This document shows, one piece after another, positions 1 to 11,600 of a stretch of DNA of 64,000 nucleotides; position 1 is the first letter of the stretch; each line of letters starts with the position of its first letter. Source of the stretch: Aplidium turbinatum (taxonomy: Eukaryota; Chordata; Ascidiacea; Aplousobranchia; Polyclinidae); the NCBI GenBank assembly GCA_918807975.1, contig OU964934.1, forward strand, positions 14,198,001-14,262,000, in the 5' to 3' direction. The position numbers and the translations under genes were made by a program. A model generated the notes under the pieces. It made no database searches. It saw nothing but the letters and a program-made list of their open reading frames with translations, and was not told the origin of the DNA.

Positions 1-1001
1 AGCTATCTGTCATGTCAATGTTATATTTCGTTCGATTTTGGCAAATTTTTTCAACAAACTGATCTGAAATTGCTTGGAACGAATTTGTTGGTTTTAAAAA
101 ATCTTTATCTGGTGGAAAACGTTTGAAAACTATTTGATGAATTTTTAACGAATCTTTTTTTTACATGTGAAAGTGGATGTTTTTTTTTATTGAACCCTGA
201 CAATGTAAAACAGCCGATTACCGTAATCTGCAGATCGCTGCAGCAGATGGGTGTTTTGACCAATCCAAAGGCAGGACTTAACGCGACTGAAATAAATAAA
301 TCAGGCTTCTTACAACTCGCAGCACATGCCTATGATGCCAAAATTTCCACAAGCATGCTAGCAAAGCACTTTGATGAATCTGACAAAAGGCTGACCTGAA
401 AAGTTGCCATTCGATAATTTGTTTGCTCACCTTATTTCCTAAACTTTTGTTGCAATTTTTGTATAAACTCAGCTTCTGATGCTCTCCAAGTTCGATTTTG
501 ACAAATAATGTTGCGAGAAGTGAGAACCTGATTTCATAAACTTTTCTCCGTGATGTTTTTTTTTCTCTCCGCGAAGTTTTTCTCAGCTGGGTTAAATCCT
601 GCCTTCTGATTGTTCAATAAACCTTATCTGCTGCAGTGACCAGCAGATTATAAAACACGCTTCGTGTTTTGGAAAATCTTGCTGGCTGGAAGCCTGGAAT
701 TGCACTTGTTACATCAATACAAGCTTATTGCAATAAAGTGGGCTGGTATTGCAGCAAGGCAGAAAAAAAAATTATAACTTACGACCGCTAACATCTATTG
801 TTATTGCTACATGCGCATGAACCTTATGGGGACAATTTGCTAAGAGTGCTTACAATGATTTCTCAATTCAGAGCCTGAAAAATTTTAGCCTAACAAAACT
901 CAAATTTTAATTTAGAATTCAAAAACTTTTTATTTGTAGTCTCCTTTTCAAAATATAGCATGGAAATAGGTTTAGTTTTCAACAGTCAAATATCTTTTCA
1001 G
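1..1001 (+). other. Intron upstream of the RBM12-like last exon
   Basis: No second RBM12-like exon is visible here. The residues that should precede the last exon in this RRM (the RNP2 half, normally ending in a Phe-Tyr-Gly-Tyr-like stretch) are not encoded on the plus strand, so the preceding exon lies left of the window and this intron is at least 1 kb. A 69-codon open stretch at 190-399 has no recognisable domain. Confidence 0.55.
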
Positions 1002-1157
1002 GTCAATGCCGGTTCCGTGCAGATGATGTACAATGAAAAAATGCGCCCGACGGGAGAGGCCCTGGTTACATTTCCATCTGTGGAGGAGGCTAACAGAGCT
1101 GTGGTGGAGAACAATCGGAAACCGATGGGAAATCGTTACGTGGAACTATTATTGTGA
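1002..1157 (+). CDS. RBM12/RBM12B-like protein, last coding exon (C-terminal RRM)
   Basis: The exon follows a good acceptor (tatcttttcag at 991-1001) and reads VNAGSVQMMYNEKMRPTGEA at its start, ending in VELLL and TGA. The pattern GSV..YNE...PTGEA(L/M)V.F.S..EA..AV...N.(K/R)P(I/M)G.R.V.L is the second half of the last RNA recognition motif of vertebrate RBM12 and RBM12B, which also end within a few residues of this motif. RBM12-family proteins are nuclear RNA-binding proteins with several RRMs. Vertebrate RBM12 has its coding region in one exon, so the intron here differs. Other hnRNP H/F-type RRMs are the main alternative. An AATAAA lies at 2482-2487 and could be the polyadenylation signal. 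The gene converges on the insulin receptor gene. Confidence 0.7.
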   Translation, partial: VNAGSVQMMYNEKMRPTGEALVTFPSVEEANRAVVENNRKPMGNRYVELLL

Positions 1158-1231
1158 TTGGTTCTCGCTAGAAGAGGAAAATCATTTTTTTTGCATTTTT
1201 GTTGTGGGCAAGTGCAATGCGTTGCTCGTTT

Positions 1232-1318
1232 CCTAGATAACAAAACCCGTCGTTTTACACTGATTGAACGTTTGCAGACGTTGAATTAATGTAAAAATGA
1301 CGGATTTTGCTGCCTGGA
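1232..1318. repeat. Pal-A palindromic MITE
   Basis: Member of the palindromic family: centre near GTTTGCAGACGTTGAAT, right arm ending GATTTTGCTGCCTGG. The left arm (CCTAGATAACAAAACCCGTC) has diverged. It lies just beyond the RBM12-like stop, probably in its 3' UTR. Confidence 0.7.
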
Positions 1319-2015
1319 TATATTGTTCCTGCATTTTCTCCCATTTTGCTACTTCGTTGTTTTCACTGTTGAATTCAGTGAGTTACGCTCGAATGCGATG
1401 ACAAAATGCATTTGATCGTGTTTTTTCAACTCTAGTCATTCGAGTTATGTTTTCTTGTGTGAATTAGTTGCTTGTTTCATCAAGCTCGTGTTTTTATGGT
1501 TTTTCAACGAGTGGTAAAAATTTGTCTAATGCTTTCATTTTTTATGTGCGCTCGGCGAATGAGCGACGTCGTTAGGTAATGCTACTGACCTAAAGCTTTT
1601 TCGATTGTTTTTGTTTCTTCGCAAATCAACTCAATGCGTTACGTTTTCTGGGCTTTTCCTTTGTTTGTGCAAACGTGCGCTCATTCCAAGTAACAATCTT
1701 ACTGTTTTCACCATTTTCTATCAGAATTTTTTTACTTTACGAATATTTATTTATTTAAGTGTTTTTATTCAACAAAGTCTCGCTTTTTTTGGTGCAGCAC
1801 AATTTGTTTTAGGTGAACGGTGAAAAATTTCTATTTGCACAGGGTGATGTTTTCGGTGGACTGGTGTGACGGGACTAATTTCAAATTGTTAAATCTGGCT
1901 CATGCCGAAATGGAGTCATAATTAGTTTTTACATTGAGCCCCATTGCACTAAACTCTGATGGTGTGAAATTTGCATGAAACCAACCCGCTTGGTTTGTGG
2001 TGAAATCCAGACGAA

Positions 2016-2060
2016 ATAGATTTTGGCGTTGTTTCAATGTAAAAACAACGCAGAATCTAT
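2016..2060. repeat. Short hairpin (Pal-related)
   Basis: Inverted repeat ATAGATTTTGGCGTTGTTT / AAAACAACGCAGAATCTAT around CAATGT; resembles a deleted Pal element. Confidence 0.45.
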
Positions 2061-2079
2061 TTATGTATTGGGTGGTGTC

Positions 2080-2130
2080 CGCTATTCAGTCGTTGAATCA
2101 ATGTAAAAATGACGAATTTTGCTGGCTGGG
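2080..2130. repeat. Pal-A half element
   Basis: Only the right arm remains: GTTGAATCAATGTAAAAATG to GATGGCTGGG-like end (GCTGGCTGGG). Confidence 0.6.
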
Positions 2131-2222
2131 TAATTTTCTGTCTCATTGGAAAAATTTTTCCGAGCAGGAACAAATTTTTCGCTTTTACTCCGGAAAGAGT
2201 TGATTTGTCTTTTGGTCATGTA

Positions 2223-2297
2223 CCCAGACAGCAAATCAGTCGTTTTCACATATACAGACGTTGAATCAATGTAAATACGACTGATTTGCTGTCTGGG
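2223..2297. repeat. Pal-A palindromic MITE with TA duplication
   Basis: Near-complete palindrome from CCCAGACAGCAAATCAGTCG to CGACTGATTTGCTGTCTGGG, flanked on both sides by TA. One of the best copies for defining element ends. Confidence 0.85.
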
Positions 2298-2341
2298 TAG
2301 TAAGTCTCTGTAGTATCGTATAACCAGTATACCAGTACTTT

Positions 2342-2403
2342 TTTACGTTGATTAGATCGTCTGCCAACGTTGAATCAATGAAAAAAGACTGATAAGCTGC
2401 TTG
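2342..2403. repeat. Diverged Pal-A copy
   Basis: ACGTTGATTAGATCGTCTGC / CGTTGAATCAATGAAAAAAG and a decayed end ATAAGCTGCTTG. Confidence 0.5.
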
Positions 2404-3512
2404 TAAAGCTCCTGTACATACGCTTGTTAGATACGTGCCTTAACTGTTAACTACCGCGCATACTGTTAACTTGCTGCTTTCAATAAATTGTAATAAAATG
2501 AATATGAAATAGCGATAAAAATTTCATCAATGCAGTCACCGAAACCGCGAATACAGATTAGCCTACCGTGTTCACAATCCTGTCTCTGACACTTGGCTTG
2601 AAGTAATGAAAAACTCAGCGTTTCTATTCTAAAACTTCAAAAGCGTAAAACGGCTGAAACTTCAATTTATGCTAAAGTCATAATTTTACCTTTTCTCGGG
2701 TACAGACATTTAATCACCAGAGAGGTTTATCACGAAATGTAAAGGAAACTATGCTTAGTATCTCCCAAGTTGCAAATGAAGCCCATAGAACTTCATAGAC
2801 ATGTGAATTCAATTTTAAGATAATAGCAGGTGACGCACAAAAATTACTGACCAAATGTCGGTAATAAAGTGCCATGTGCTTAAATATCCCCAATCCGCTC
2901 ATAAATGGAAAGCTACAAAAATTCGACAAAGTGTATTTACAAAAACAAGATCGAACAATCAGCTTCGTAACTTAGTTATTGCCGGGAAATAAATATCCTT
3001 TGCATAATTTGAAAAGCTTCTTTCGAAAGTCGTGTTTGATTGGAAGTAATTATTTCAGCTGGGCTAATACGATGCTAAGGATTATGACGAGCGAAAGGAA
3101 ATAGGTTTACAGATAAAAAAAAAAAGAACAACAGTACAGAGTAGCCAAGCTAGCAAAACTTACAGATTTTGCGTCGTTTCAATAATATCGTACGTTCAAA
3201 AGACGTAAAATAGCAACTTAAGATGCCGGGCAATGCTTTCACCAACAAACGACTTAGATTGCAGACAACACTTTGGTATAAAACGAGAAAACAAAATAAC
3301 AAATTTTGCAAGTTAACTTGATGGCAAGTGCACCACTTTATAATATTTTGTGTTGAAATAACGTAACTCTGCAGCAGGTAGGTTGTATATGAAATGAGAG
3401 AAAAAGTGTGCTGAGAATGTTGGTGCGACAGAGCAACTAGTTCCGTTCATGGCCTTGATTAGAAAGTTTCCTTAGATCCGGAGCTTAACATCGTCTTTGT
3501 AAAAACACAAAT

Positions 3513-3587
3513 CCAGATCGCCAAAGTCATCTTTTTTACATCATTTCAACGTCGTAACGATGTAAAAAGATAACGTTTGCGAGCTGT
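3513..3587. repeat. Pal-B palindromic MITE
   Basis: Second subfamily: TTTTTTACATCATTTCAACG, GTCGTAACGATGTAAAAAGA. The core is ACATC(G)TTTCAACGTCG..AACGATGT instead of the TGATTCAACGTCTGCAG core of Pal-A. Confidence 0.65.
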
Positions 3588-4072
3588 GAACGTAAAATTA
3601 TAAAACTGATGGAAAAATAGTCAATTTTAAGGTAAGAAGGGGACGATAAAAAGTTTTTCAACAACTAAACTATTAAAAATTGCCGGCTCGAAAAGCAATG
3701 GTATAAAAGATGTCAACAATGCAAGTAGAACCACAAGATGGCAGCACCGAGTCAATTATTTCATCGTCGCATCGATTCACGTATATAAACGTTTAAGGGT
3801 AGAATGCACCAGCAAATAGACCTTTTAGACTGTGCGAAGTTCATCGCTGGATCAGTGATTTTAATCAGCGGATTACCGTTGACGCATACGAGACAAAACT
3901 ACTCCACGAAATAAGTTGCTTAATCGGTGAATAAGCCAATGTGGGTGCATTCAATCCTAAATCTGCAAAAGTAAAATGTTTTATCGCTTAAAAATACACA
4001 GGCATAATTTGCAAGAACATCACTAAACAGAGGACAGCACAGGGTGAACAACTGAACATGCAAATGCTACTG

Positions 4073-4135
4073 CCCAGACATCAAACGTCTGCAGACGTTC
4101 AACCAACGTAAAAAAGGACTGCTTTGTTGTCTGGG
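4073..4135. repeat. Pal-A, internally deleted
   Basis: CCCAGACATCAAACGTCTGC / GGACTGCTTTGTTGTCTGGG; the left inner arm is deleted but both ends are kept. Confidence 0.75.
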
Positions 4136-4353
4136 CATGAAAAATAACGAATACAGACCCATCAAATTTGATGGCAACATTAACTTAACATCTAGCAACG
4201 TCTTTTCGATATCACAAACAAAACTAACCGTGCATATCGCCAAAAAGTGCTGGAGCTCACAGAGCAAAAACATAGCACACTGTTAAAACTAGTTTCTGTT
4301 TTATTGGTATGTAATGCTGAAATGTAGTCAAAGCAAAGAGACTTCGGAGGTAA

Positions 4354-4438
4354 CTCAAACAGCAAAGTCCGTAATTTTTGCATTGATTCAACGTCTGCAG
4401 ACGAATCAATGTAAAAATCACGGACTTTGCGGTCTGGG
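4354..4438. repeat. Pal-A palindromic MITE
   Basis: CAGCAAAGTCCGTAATTTTT, ATTCAACGTCTGCAGACG, then AATCACGGACTTTGCGGTCT with GGG. Long arms pair almost fully. Confidence 0.8.
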
Positions 4439-4969
4439 AAGAACTTTCTGCAAAAACACAATACACGAAAAGCGACGCTTAGAACTACATAGGTAAGATG
4501 AACATATCTGGCATCAGCACTCGTTAAACAAAAATTGCAAGGGAGCACTCAGTCACGATCAAGGGAGCAATATTCTATCGTACGTTGGTATCCAAAACTT
4601 TATAAAAATAGACGGATTAAAAGCAACAAACGACGGAAAAAGAGGCCAAAAATGAATAGAGTAATTCACAACAACCAGGCTTTGGTGCAGTTCTGTGATG
4701 GTGAAGTTTTAGTATTTTTTGAACTTGCTCGCTATGGATGACTGGTTCGTTAAATCAATCAAGCGTGGTTGAATGCAAACAGACACAACGAGAGGTTGGT
4801 GAGGTTTCGAACTAACTGATAATACTGTAGCGTTGGATTCGCTGAGAAGAAATTTAAGCAAATACGTTGAGAAATGCGATGTCTTGTAACGCTGTGTCTA
4901 CGCTTTCAAAGCAGTCAAACATACGCGAAAAACAAAACAATCATCAAAGTGTTTCATGGGCGATGAGTG

Positions 4970-5034
4970 ATCTTACATTGATTCAACGTCTGCAGACGTT
5001 GAATCAATGTAAAAGACAGGTTTTTCTGGCTTGG
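4970..5034. repeat. Pal-A core
   Basis: A perfect 20 bp-arm centre, TTACATTGATTCAACGTCTG and its complement, with decayed ends. Confidence 0.7.
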
Positions 5035-5142
5035 AACGCAGACGAATGTGTATCACGATAAGATGTATGCAATAGAAAATATAATAAAACTAAGCAACTG
5101 GAAAGCAAACGTCTTTATTCAGTATGGGCATCGGACCTGATT

Positions 5143-5225
5143 CCAAATAGCAAAGTCCGTCATTTTTACATTGATTCAACGTTAGCAGACGTTCATGTAA
5201 AAATCACGGATTTTTGCTGTCTGGG
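5143..5225. repeat. Pal-A palindromic MITE
   Basis: AAATAGCAAAGTCCGTCATT / AATCACGGATTTTTGCTGTC with TGGG end; small deletion in the right core. Confidence 0.8.
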
Positions 5226-5338
5226 ATTCTTTAAGGGAGGGAGTTCAGTTGCAATAAGTCACGTGTAGTTGGGTAGAAGTTTCGAGAAGATCCAATCAAG
5301 GAAATATGATCAGAAGAAAAAGTGTGGATGCAAGTACC

Positions 5339-5624
5339 TTAAACGCGTGCTAGCACATTGTTGATGAATGCAGCTGTGACTGGATGGGAGATGTAGCGGA
5401 CCGTGTCCTCTTTTTCCGAGAGTGTCTCCGTTCTCTCTTCTCCGTTCTGATCCCGATGGGATCCCCCATTGAGATGCCTAAAGTTATTCCTACCGTTGTT
5501 CAAGTGAGTGTTCATCATCGGATGGGAGTTGTTCTTCCTCTCGGAGGAGTTCGTGCACAAAGCACTATTCGAAGAGTTGGGGGAGTCATCCAGAAAAGCA
5601 TCTTCCTCCGTGGCTTTGTCAGTC
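5339..5624 (-). CDS. INSR-like: Receptor exon 30: C-terminal tail and stop
   Basis: Encodes [20 protein letters not shown] and continues through a Ser/Asn-rich tail to FINNVLARV and TAA. A faint match to the vertebrate tail survives: [15 protein letters not shown] against human YTHMNGGKKNGR. The human YTHM (a YXXM site for the p85 subunit of PI3-kinase) is FRHL here, and the only tyrosine (VRYISH) is not in a YXXM context. PI3-kinase recruitment would therefore rely on IRS through NPEY. Confidence 0.85.
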
Positions 5625-8600
5625 CTGGAGGAGCAGTTCAAATATTAAGCTTAATTGATCGAAACTATCCATGACAGACAAAAATATGCTTCGTACTGGA
5701 CTAAGAAATCTAAAGGTACGTAGATGATTAGTGCTATGACCCCACTGGTAATATACGCTCTTTTCACATTGATTCAACGTGTACAGACGTAACGAATATG
5801 AAATTTTCTGACAATCTCACACATTAGGAGAAAACGTTGTTCTCAATTAAGGAAAGTTAAGCAGCAAAGTCATAATTCACTTCGTGCTTACTCTAAAACG
5901 TAACGGGTGCTGAAGACTCAAAATTAGACAACGGTTTTCCATAAACACAATTGTGGAAGACAAGTTTGCTATTTTGAACCAAATGCAGAAGGAAGTATTA
6001 CTTCATCATGAAAGAGTTTAAATGTGGCAACAGCGAAGGCAGAAGCAAAATGTTGTCTTACTTTTTCTGCTCATTGATGAAGGAAACTTGCTTAAAATTT
6101 TCATTCAGATCAGGAGCAAGTGAGGACAGGATTTCCAAGAACGTAGGCCTCATACTTGGACTGTAGTGCCAGCACATCAGCATCAGATCGTACCTGTGGT
6201 ACACCAGTTTAAGTTGGAGAAAGCTTTGCCTGCTTATCACATTGTTTGAAATAGAAACGTAGACTTCTATAAATGTTGCACGTCGCTTCAACGCATGCAA
6301 AAATTTATAAGCTTTGTAACACAACAGTTGGGTGGGAACAGCTTCTCTGTTGTAATGTTAATTTTATAAAAAATTAAACATTAAATGAAAACTTCAGGGT
6401 CGAAAATAAATAATAATTGAATTTCCGCAAGATGATCATGTTGTTTTTTGCTAGTTTGTTTTATTTGTTTTTGTCATTGTTTCATGTCGTCAAGTTATAG
6501 CCTATCTATTTTGTGAGTCGTGCAAGGCCTGGTGCGTTGCGCTTGAAATGACTTTGCCCGTGGTAGGATTTCTTTGTGGGGTTTTCTTTGTCTGCCTTGC
6601 TCTTCTTTGCTATGAGCTAAACGCATCAAGACGTGTTCCCCTTACGACCATCAGCACTCTTGATAACGCACCATGGCCGATCTTCATAGCAACTGTCCAT
6701 ACAAATCTTAAATATATCAGCTAAAGTTATGTAGGCTAATAAAGTTATAGCCTATGCCCTATATATGTTTATTTGTTTTGTAACATTTTTTATTTTTTTA
6801 TTTTCCCTTTATATCTTAAATTTTTCTGAAGGTGTTGCGACCGTGCCAAATTTTTTTCAAATCAATAACTTACTTCGATCACAAGCACGTTTTAACGTTC
6901 GCGTTTTGTCGCTTCTACCTTTTTCTTGACCTTTGCTATGTTGATGTGTATTGTTTTGATATGATGGTCAGAAATAAAAAAACAACTGAACTGAACTAAG
7001 AAACTGCAACGTAAACGAAACGGTTGCAGATGACATTAGATGGATGTGCTTGCTGAGCAAGCAAACGTTCGTTTTTTCCATGTTCATTAACGTTACATTA
7101 AAGCAAACAGTTTGCTTTCGTTGACAGAGTGAGTGTGGAACATCATTCCAGCCCAGGTGCTTTTTTACATCGTTTCAACTTCCAGAGACGTTGTCACGAT
7201 GTAAAAATGGCAACGTTTGTTGACCGGGGGTCTTACGTTCGTGATAATCTATTCATTGTCAACATTGTCTCCATCTTGATAATCTATTCAAGTCAACATT
7301 GTCTCCATCTATTTGTTTTAGAACCTCGATTAAACAATTATTTTCGAACTTGTTATACAGGTTGCATGGGTTCACTCAGGTTCGTCAATCGTCAATTGAC
7401 GTTTTTTTCATGTTTGGTTTAAAACCAATGGAACTTACAATTTCTTTGGACAGTCTTTAGGCTGCACCATGTATCCTCCGTCTATGAGGAATCTTGTCAC
7501 TTCGTCATGTTGCTGGCCCTGGTATGGCTGCTCAGCCAAGGTGGCTATCTCCCAAAGGACGATCCCATACGACCATACGTCACTCCGGGAATCAAAGACC
7601 CCGTCTTTCAAGGACTCTGGCGCCATCCAACGGACGGGCAAGATGCCTGTTGAGCAACAGACAAGTTTAAATTTACTATGAGGTGTCGAAGCGGTGATCT
7701 TTAGATGAATGAAGGCAAAACGGTTGATTGGGACCCGAACTGTTGGGGGCGATTGTGCTGATGATAGATAGCATGTGAATAACGAACATGACAGTTGTAG
7801 ATTATCATGTGACATGTTCATATGATTTCATGACTTCTTCTTGAAATACTCGTTCTGTGATGCATGTGGAATGCCACACACAACATTGTGCAGACAAAAT
7901 CCGCATTTTTACACTGATTCGACGTTTGCAAAACCAAAATTGTTGCAAAAATAATGGGTTTGTTAGCTTTATAGTTCTTCTGTTGAAAGTAACTAGATTT
8001 CCTGCAAATGACATGGATTGATTTGGTTTGCGTTTGTTTTGTCACGAAAATTAAACCCTAAACAACTAGAACACTGCTCTCACACAAAAACAACACTTCC
8101 AACTCACCTCTGCTGTCTATCCGGTAATAGTCAGTCTCGTACACATCTCGGGTAAGGCCAAAGTCGCCAATCTTGACTGTCATGTCTTCGTGCACGAGGC
8201 AGTTCCTGGCGGCCAGATCTCTGTGGACAAACTTTCTCGCGGAGAGGTATGCCATCCCGTCTGCAATCTCTCCGCACATCTGTAGCTTCTGATGAAGGGT
8301 GGGGGGCTCACCTTTGCGATTCTGTGATAAGAAACATTGCTTGGTGAAACAAACTGGCAGCAAGTTAATCATATGCAGCTAAGAAGTACAAAACTTTACA
8401 AAAAGCTTCTTCCTTCGGATGTAACTACACAGACTAACCAGACGCGGTATGAGCTATCAACTATCCAGTTTGGCTAACACAGCCAATCTCTAATCCTGTA
8501 CCAAGAGTATGATATCCAGGATGAGGAAAACACTCTGAAGCAACAATTTGTTGACCTCTTAATATTGTGAAGCTCAGTTTGTATCATACCACTCAAATAT

Positions 8601-11600
8601 CATACGATCTTGATTGATTGCTGGAATTTATTAGCGTGTGACAATCAAGTAAGAAGCTGGAAGATTTTTGATTTTCAAAGTAATTTCAGCTGGACATGGC
8701 TGACAAAAACAAATTCTCATACCCAACATTAAATACCCATATAGCAAAATCCGTCATTTTTACATTGATTCAACGTCTGCAGACGTTGAATCAATGTAAA
8801 ATTGACGGATTTTGCCGTCTGGGTAACTTACCAAGGTCGCAAAACACGCCCTTTTTATATTGATTAAATGTCTTCAGACTGTGAATTAACATTTTGCCAG
8901 GTAGTAAGAATCAAATTAACTTTAAAAAGCGAAATCTAGTCGATCTCACGCAAAAAAACGCGTGTACCTCTGCATCAGATCTTGTGGAACGTAGATAAGT
9001 CTTCAAATCCCCGTTCTGCATGTATTCCATCACTACCATGGGAACCTGGCTGGTAGACACCACACCAAGTAGTCGGACGACATGGTGGGCGTTGAATGCT
9101 TTCATGACGCTCGCTTCTTTCAGGAATTCGATCCTTTGAGTAAAGGAGATTAAGTATCGAATCGGCTTTGAGTAAAATCTAATCGGATTTCGATGTTGTT
9201 CTCACTTGACAAAGTTTTTTTTTTCGGAATTAGTTGCAAAACTCTGTCGTCTTGGATAAATCAAGATGACTGAAACTCAACTGTCATAACAAAACACTGC
9301 AATAGAGTTAAATAGTGTAAGAAATAAACTAAAACGTTTTCAATTTCAAGTATTAAGATTAAACTATATATTTGACAAAGACCGATTTTCTTTTAGATTT
9401 ACTTTGCAAAGAAAAAGCATAACAAGAACGGCAAGATATGACGCTTCGAAAACTTGGTCGCTCACCTCTTGGACGCCATTGGGCCTCCTTCATTCCCGTG
9501 AAGAGTCTTTACGGCGACCCTAGTCTCTGACTGGCCATAAATAACCTTCTTCGCAAGGCCTTCGTAAACCTACAAATCATCAATGAATTTGATGTGTCAT
9601 GAAAACAAGGCATCAAAACAAGATATACTTATGTCAAGAAAACGTTGTATAAAAGTATGGTAGAAATTTTAAGTCCAACAAAAGTCACAAATGGTGAAAT
9701 CAACCGAAAGAGTGTGCAAGTAAAATTTACTTTTCCAAAATGGCCATGGCCGATCTCTCGGATGAGCTGGATGTCATCAGGTAAGATCTCATACTCATCC
9801 GGTTCGTACACGCCTACACTGGAATATTCCGGATTGACAGAAGCGTAGATCGGGGGCTTTTTCGGCTGGAACCTGAACAAAAGTGAGACAAATCATGATT
9901 AGATAAAAAATGATCGCATAAATAACGTTGTTGCAGTTTCACAGCCACACCAATACTTCTAATTGGCTCCGACACTTTCATTCTTAAAATTTTTGTTTGC
10001 TTGTCTGTTCCAGCCTAACAAAAGTCAACTTCGAGTGTTTTACCTTCGTAATTTTACAGCTATGAACACAAAAAGTCGTTTATCTAGAAAACTTGAAAAT
10101 GGCGGATATTAGGTTCAACCAAATCACGGCAGAGCTATGAATGAACACTGAACAGCAATACTAAAGTGCAGCCAGTTAGCAAAACAGTCCCATTTAAAAT
10201 TGATGCAACGTCTGTAAACGTTGAATCAATGCAAAATATACTTTTTTGAGAACGTAGAAGTGAGGATCCTAACATAAAAAAAATGAAAAACAACCAAACA
10301 AACGCTGATTCAGCGGTTTTGCCGGTTCTTAGCAAGAAAAATGGTAATAAAACTAATTTTCATCATTGCTTTAAAGACAAAAAGTCTACAATGAAGTTTC
10401 TTTCATTGCAGTTTCATAGCAGTCACAGTAAATAGAAAAGCGTTTAAGTAAGAATTGCAATTCAAAACGAGCCGGCAAACGTCTTGGGTACCTTCTCCAA
10501 AAGAAGAAGATCAAAACGACGAAGAACAAGCACCCGGCCACGGAGACACCGACCACCATTCCGATTTCGACCGCTTTCCTGGAGGCGGGCGGCTTTTCGA
10601 TGACAACAGAGATGGAGGGAGACCAGTGTCCTGCTTCCGCAACGGATACAGGACGCACTGACGCCTGGTACGTTCCGTGGCTCAAACCGGTCAAAAGGCA
10701 ACTGTGGTTCCGGTTGAACTCCATGGCGGAACAGCAACTGTTTTTAGGCTGTGAAAGAGTCGAGTGTTAAAGTTGAACGATCCTAGTTATAATCTGCGAT
10801 TGGTTGTTGTTAGAGTTGGACAAGTCAAGATCGCTACAACGTAGAAGTTACAAAAAGATGGTCAATGTCTGTTGAAAGTCACGTGGTGAAAGAAGAAATA
10901 TCTCAAAAATGTTTGCTCCGGTTACAAGTATTTCCTTTGACATAAAACTGATCTATCGATGCGAAATGAATTATGATGCATGAATCAACAAACCGAGGCA
11001 GCAAATCAGTTCTTTTTTTACACTGCAGACGTTTAATCAATGCAAAAAAGAACTGATTTGATGCCTGGGAAGCCTACAAAGGGTCGACCGAAGGTGCGAT
11101 TGACGGCATGCAACTAGAATGATGCAAAACCTCGTCCTATGTCACTCACAGGCTCCGGGTGCTTGACCAGGCTGATCGAGTAGAACTTTATGAAACTGTT
11201 GGGGCTGGTTGGTGGCTCCCAGTAAAGAATGTAGTCACCCTGTGAAAACATAACATAATTTGACGTGTTTTCAACGTAAAACATCAGCGTTTGTTGTATT
11301 AAAATAGTTTGTTGTCGGAATAGCGATAGTTTTCTGACTGTTCGGTGAAAAAAAACAAAAAAAAACAATCACAAAACAAGCACTAAATCCACAAGCTCAG
11401 AGAATACACGGAGATTGTTTTGTGACTTGTAATCACTTTAATGTTATTTATCACTTTTGCTTTAATCAGGTTTGATAACTTGAGTTTGTGTGACTTTCCA
11501 TATCAACCTTTATCCATAAAACGATTGTTGAATGTTTATCTTGCCTGAATTAACCACGTAATGTAACAAAAATCATTAGTTTTAAAGTTATAGCAACAAT

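Larger units (their letters stand above)
1158..5338. other. Convergent intergenic region rich in palindromic MITEs
   Basis: This 4.2 kb holds the 3' UTRs of the RBM12-like gene (+) and of the insulin receptor gene (-), plus about nine copies of the 80-90 bp palindromic element listed separately. A TTTATT at 5113-5118 (AATAAA on the minus strand) lies about 220 bases beyond the receptor stop and is a candidate polyadenylation signal. I see no further gene. Confidence 0.5.

Noticed and set aside
190-399. 69-codon frame as an RBM12-like exon
   Set aside because: No RRM residues, begins at a non-ATG codon, no good splice borders.
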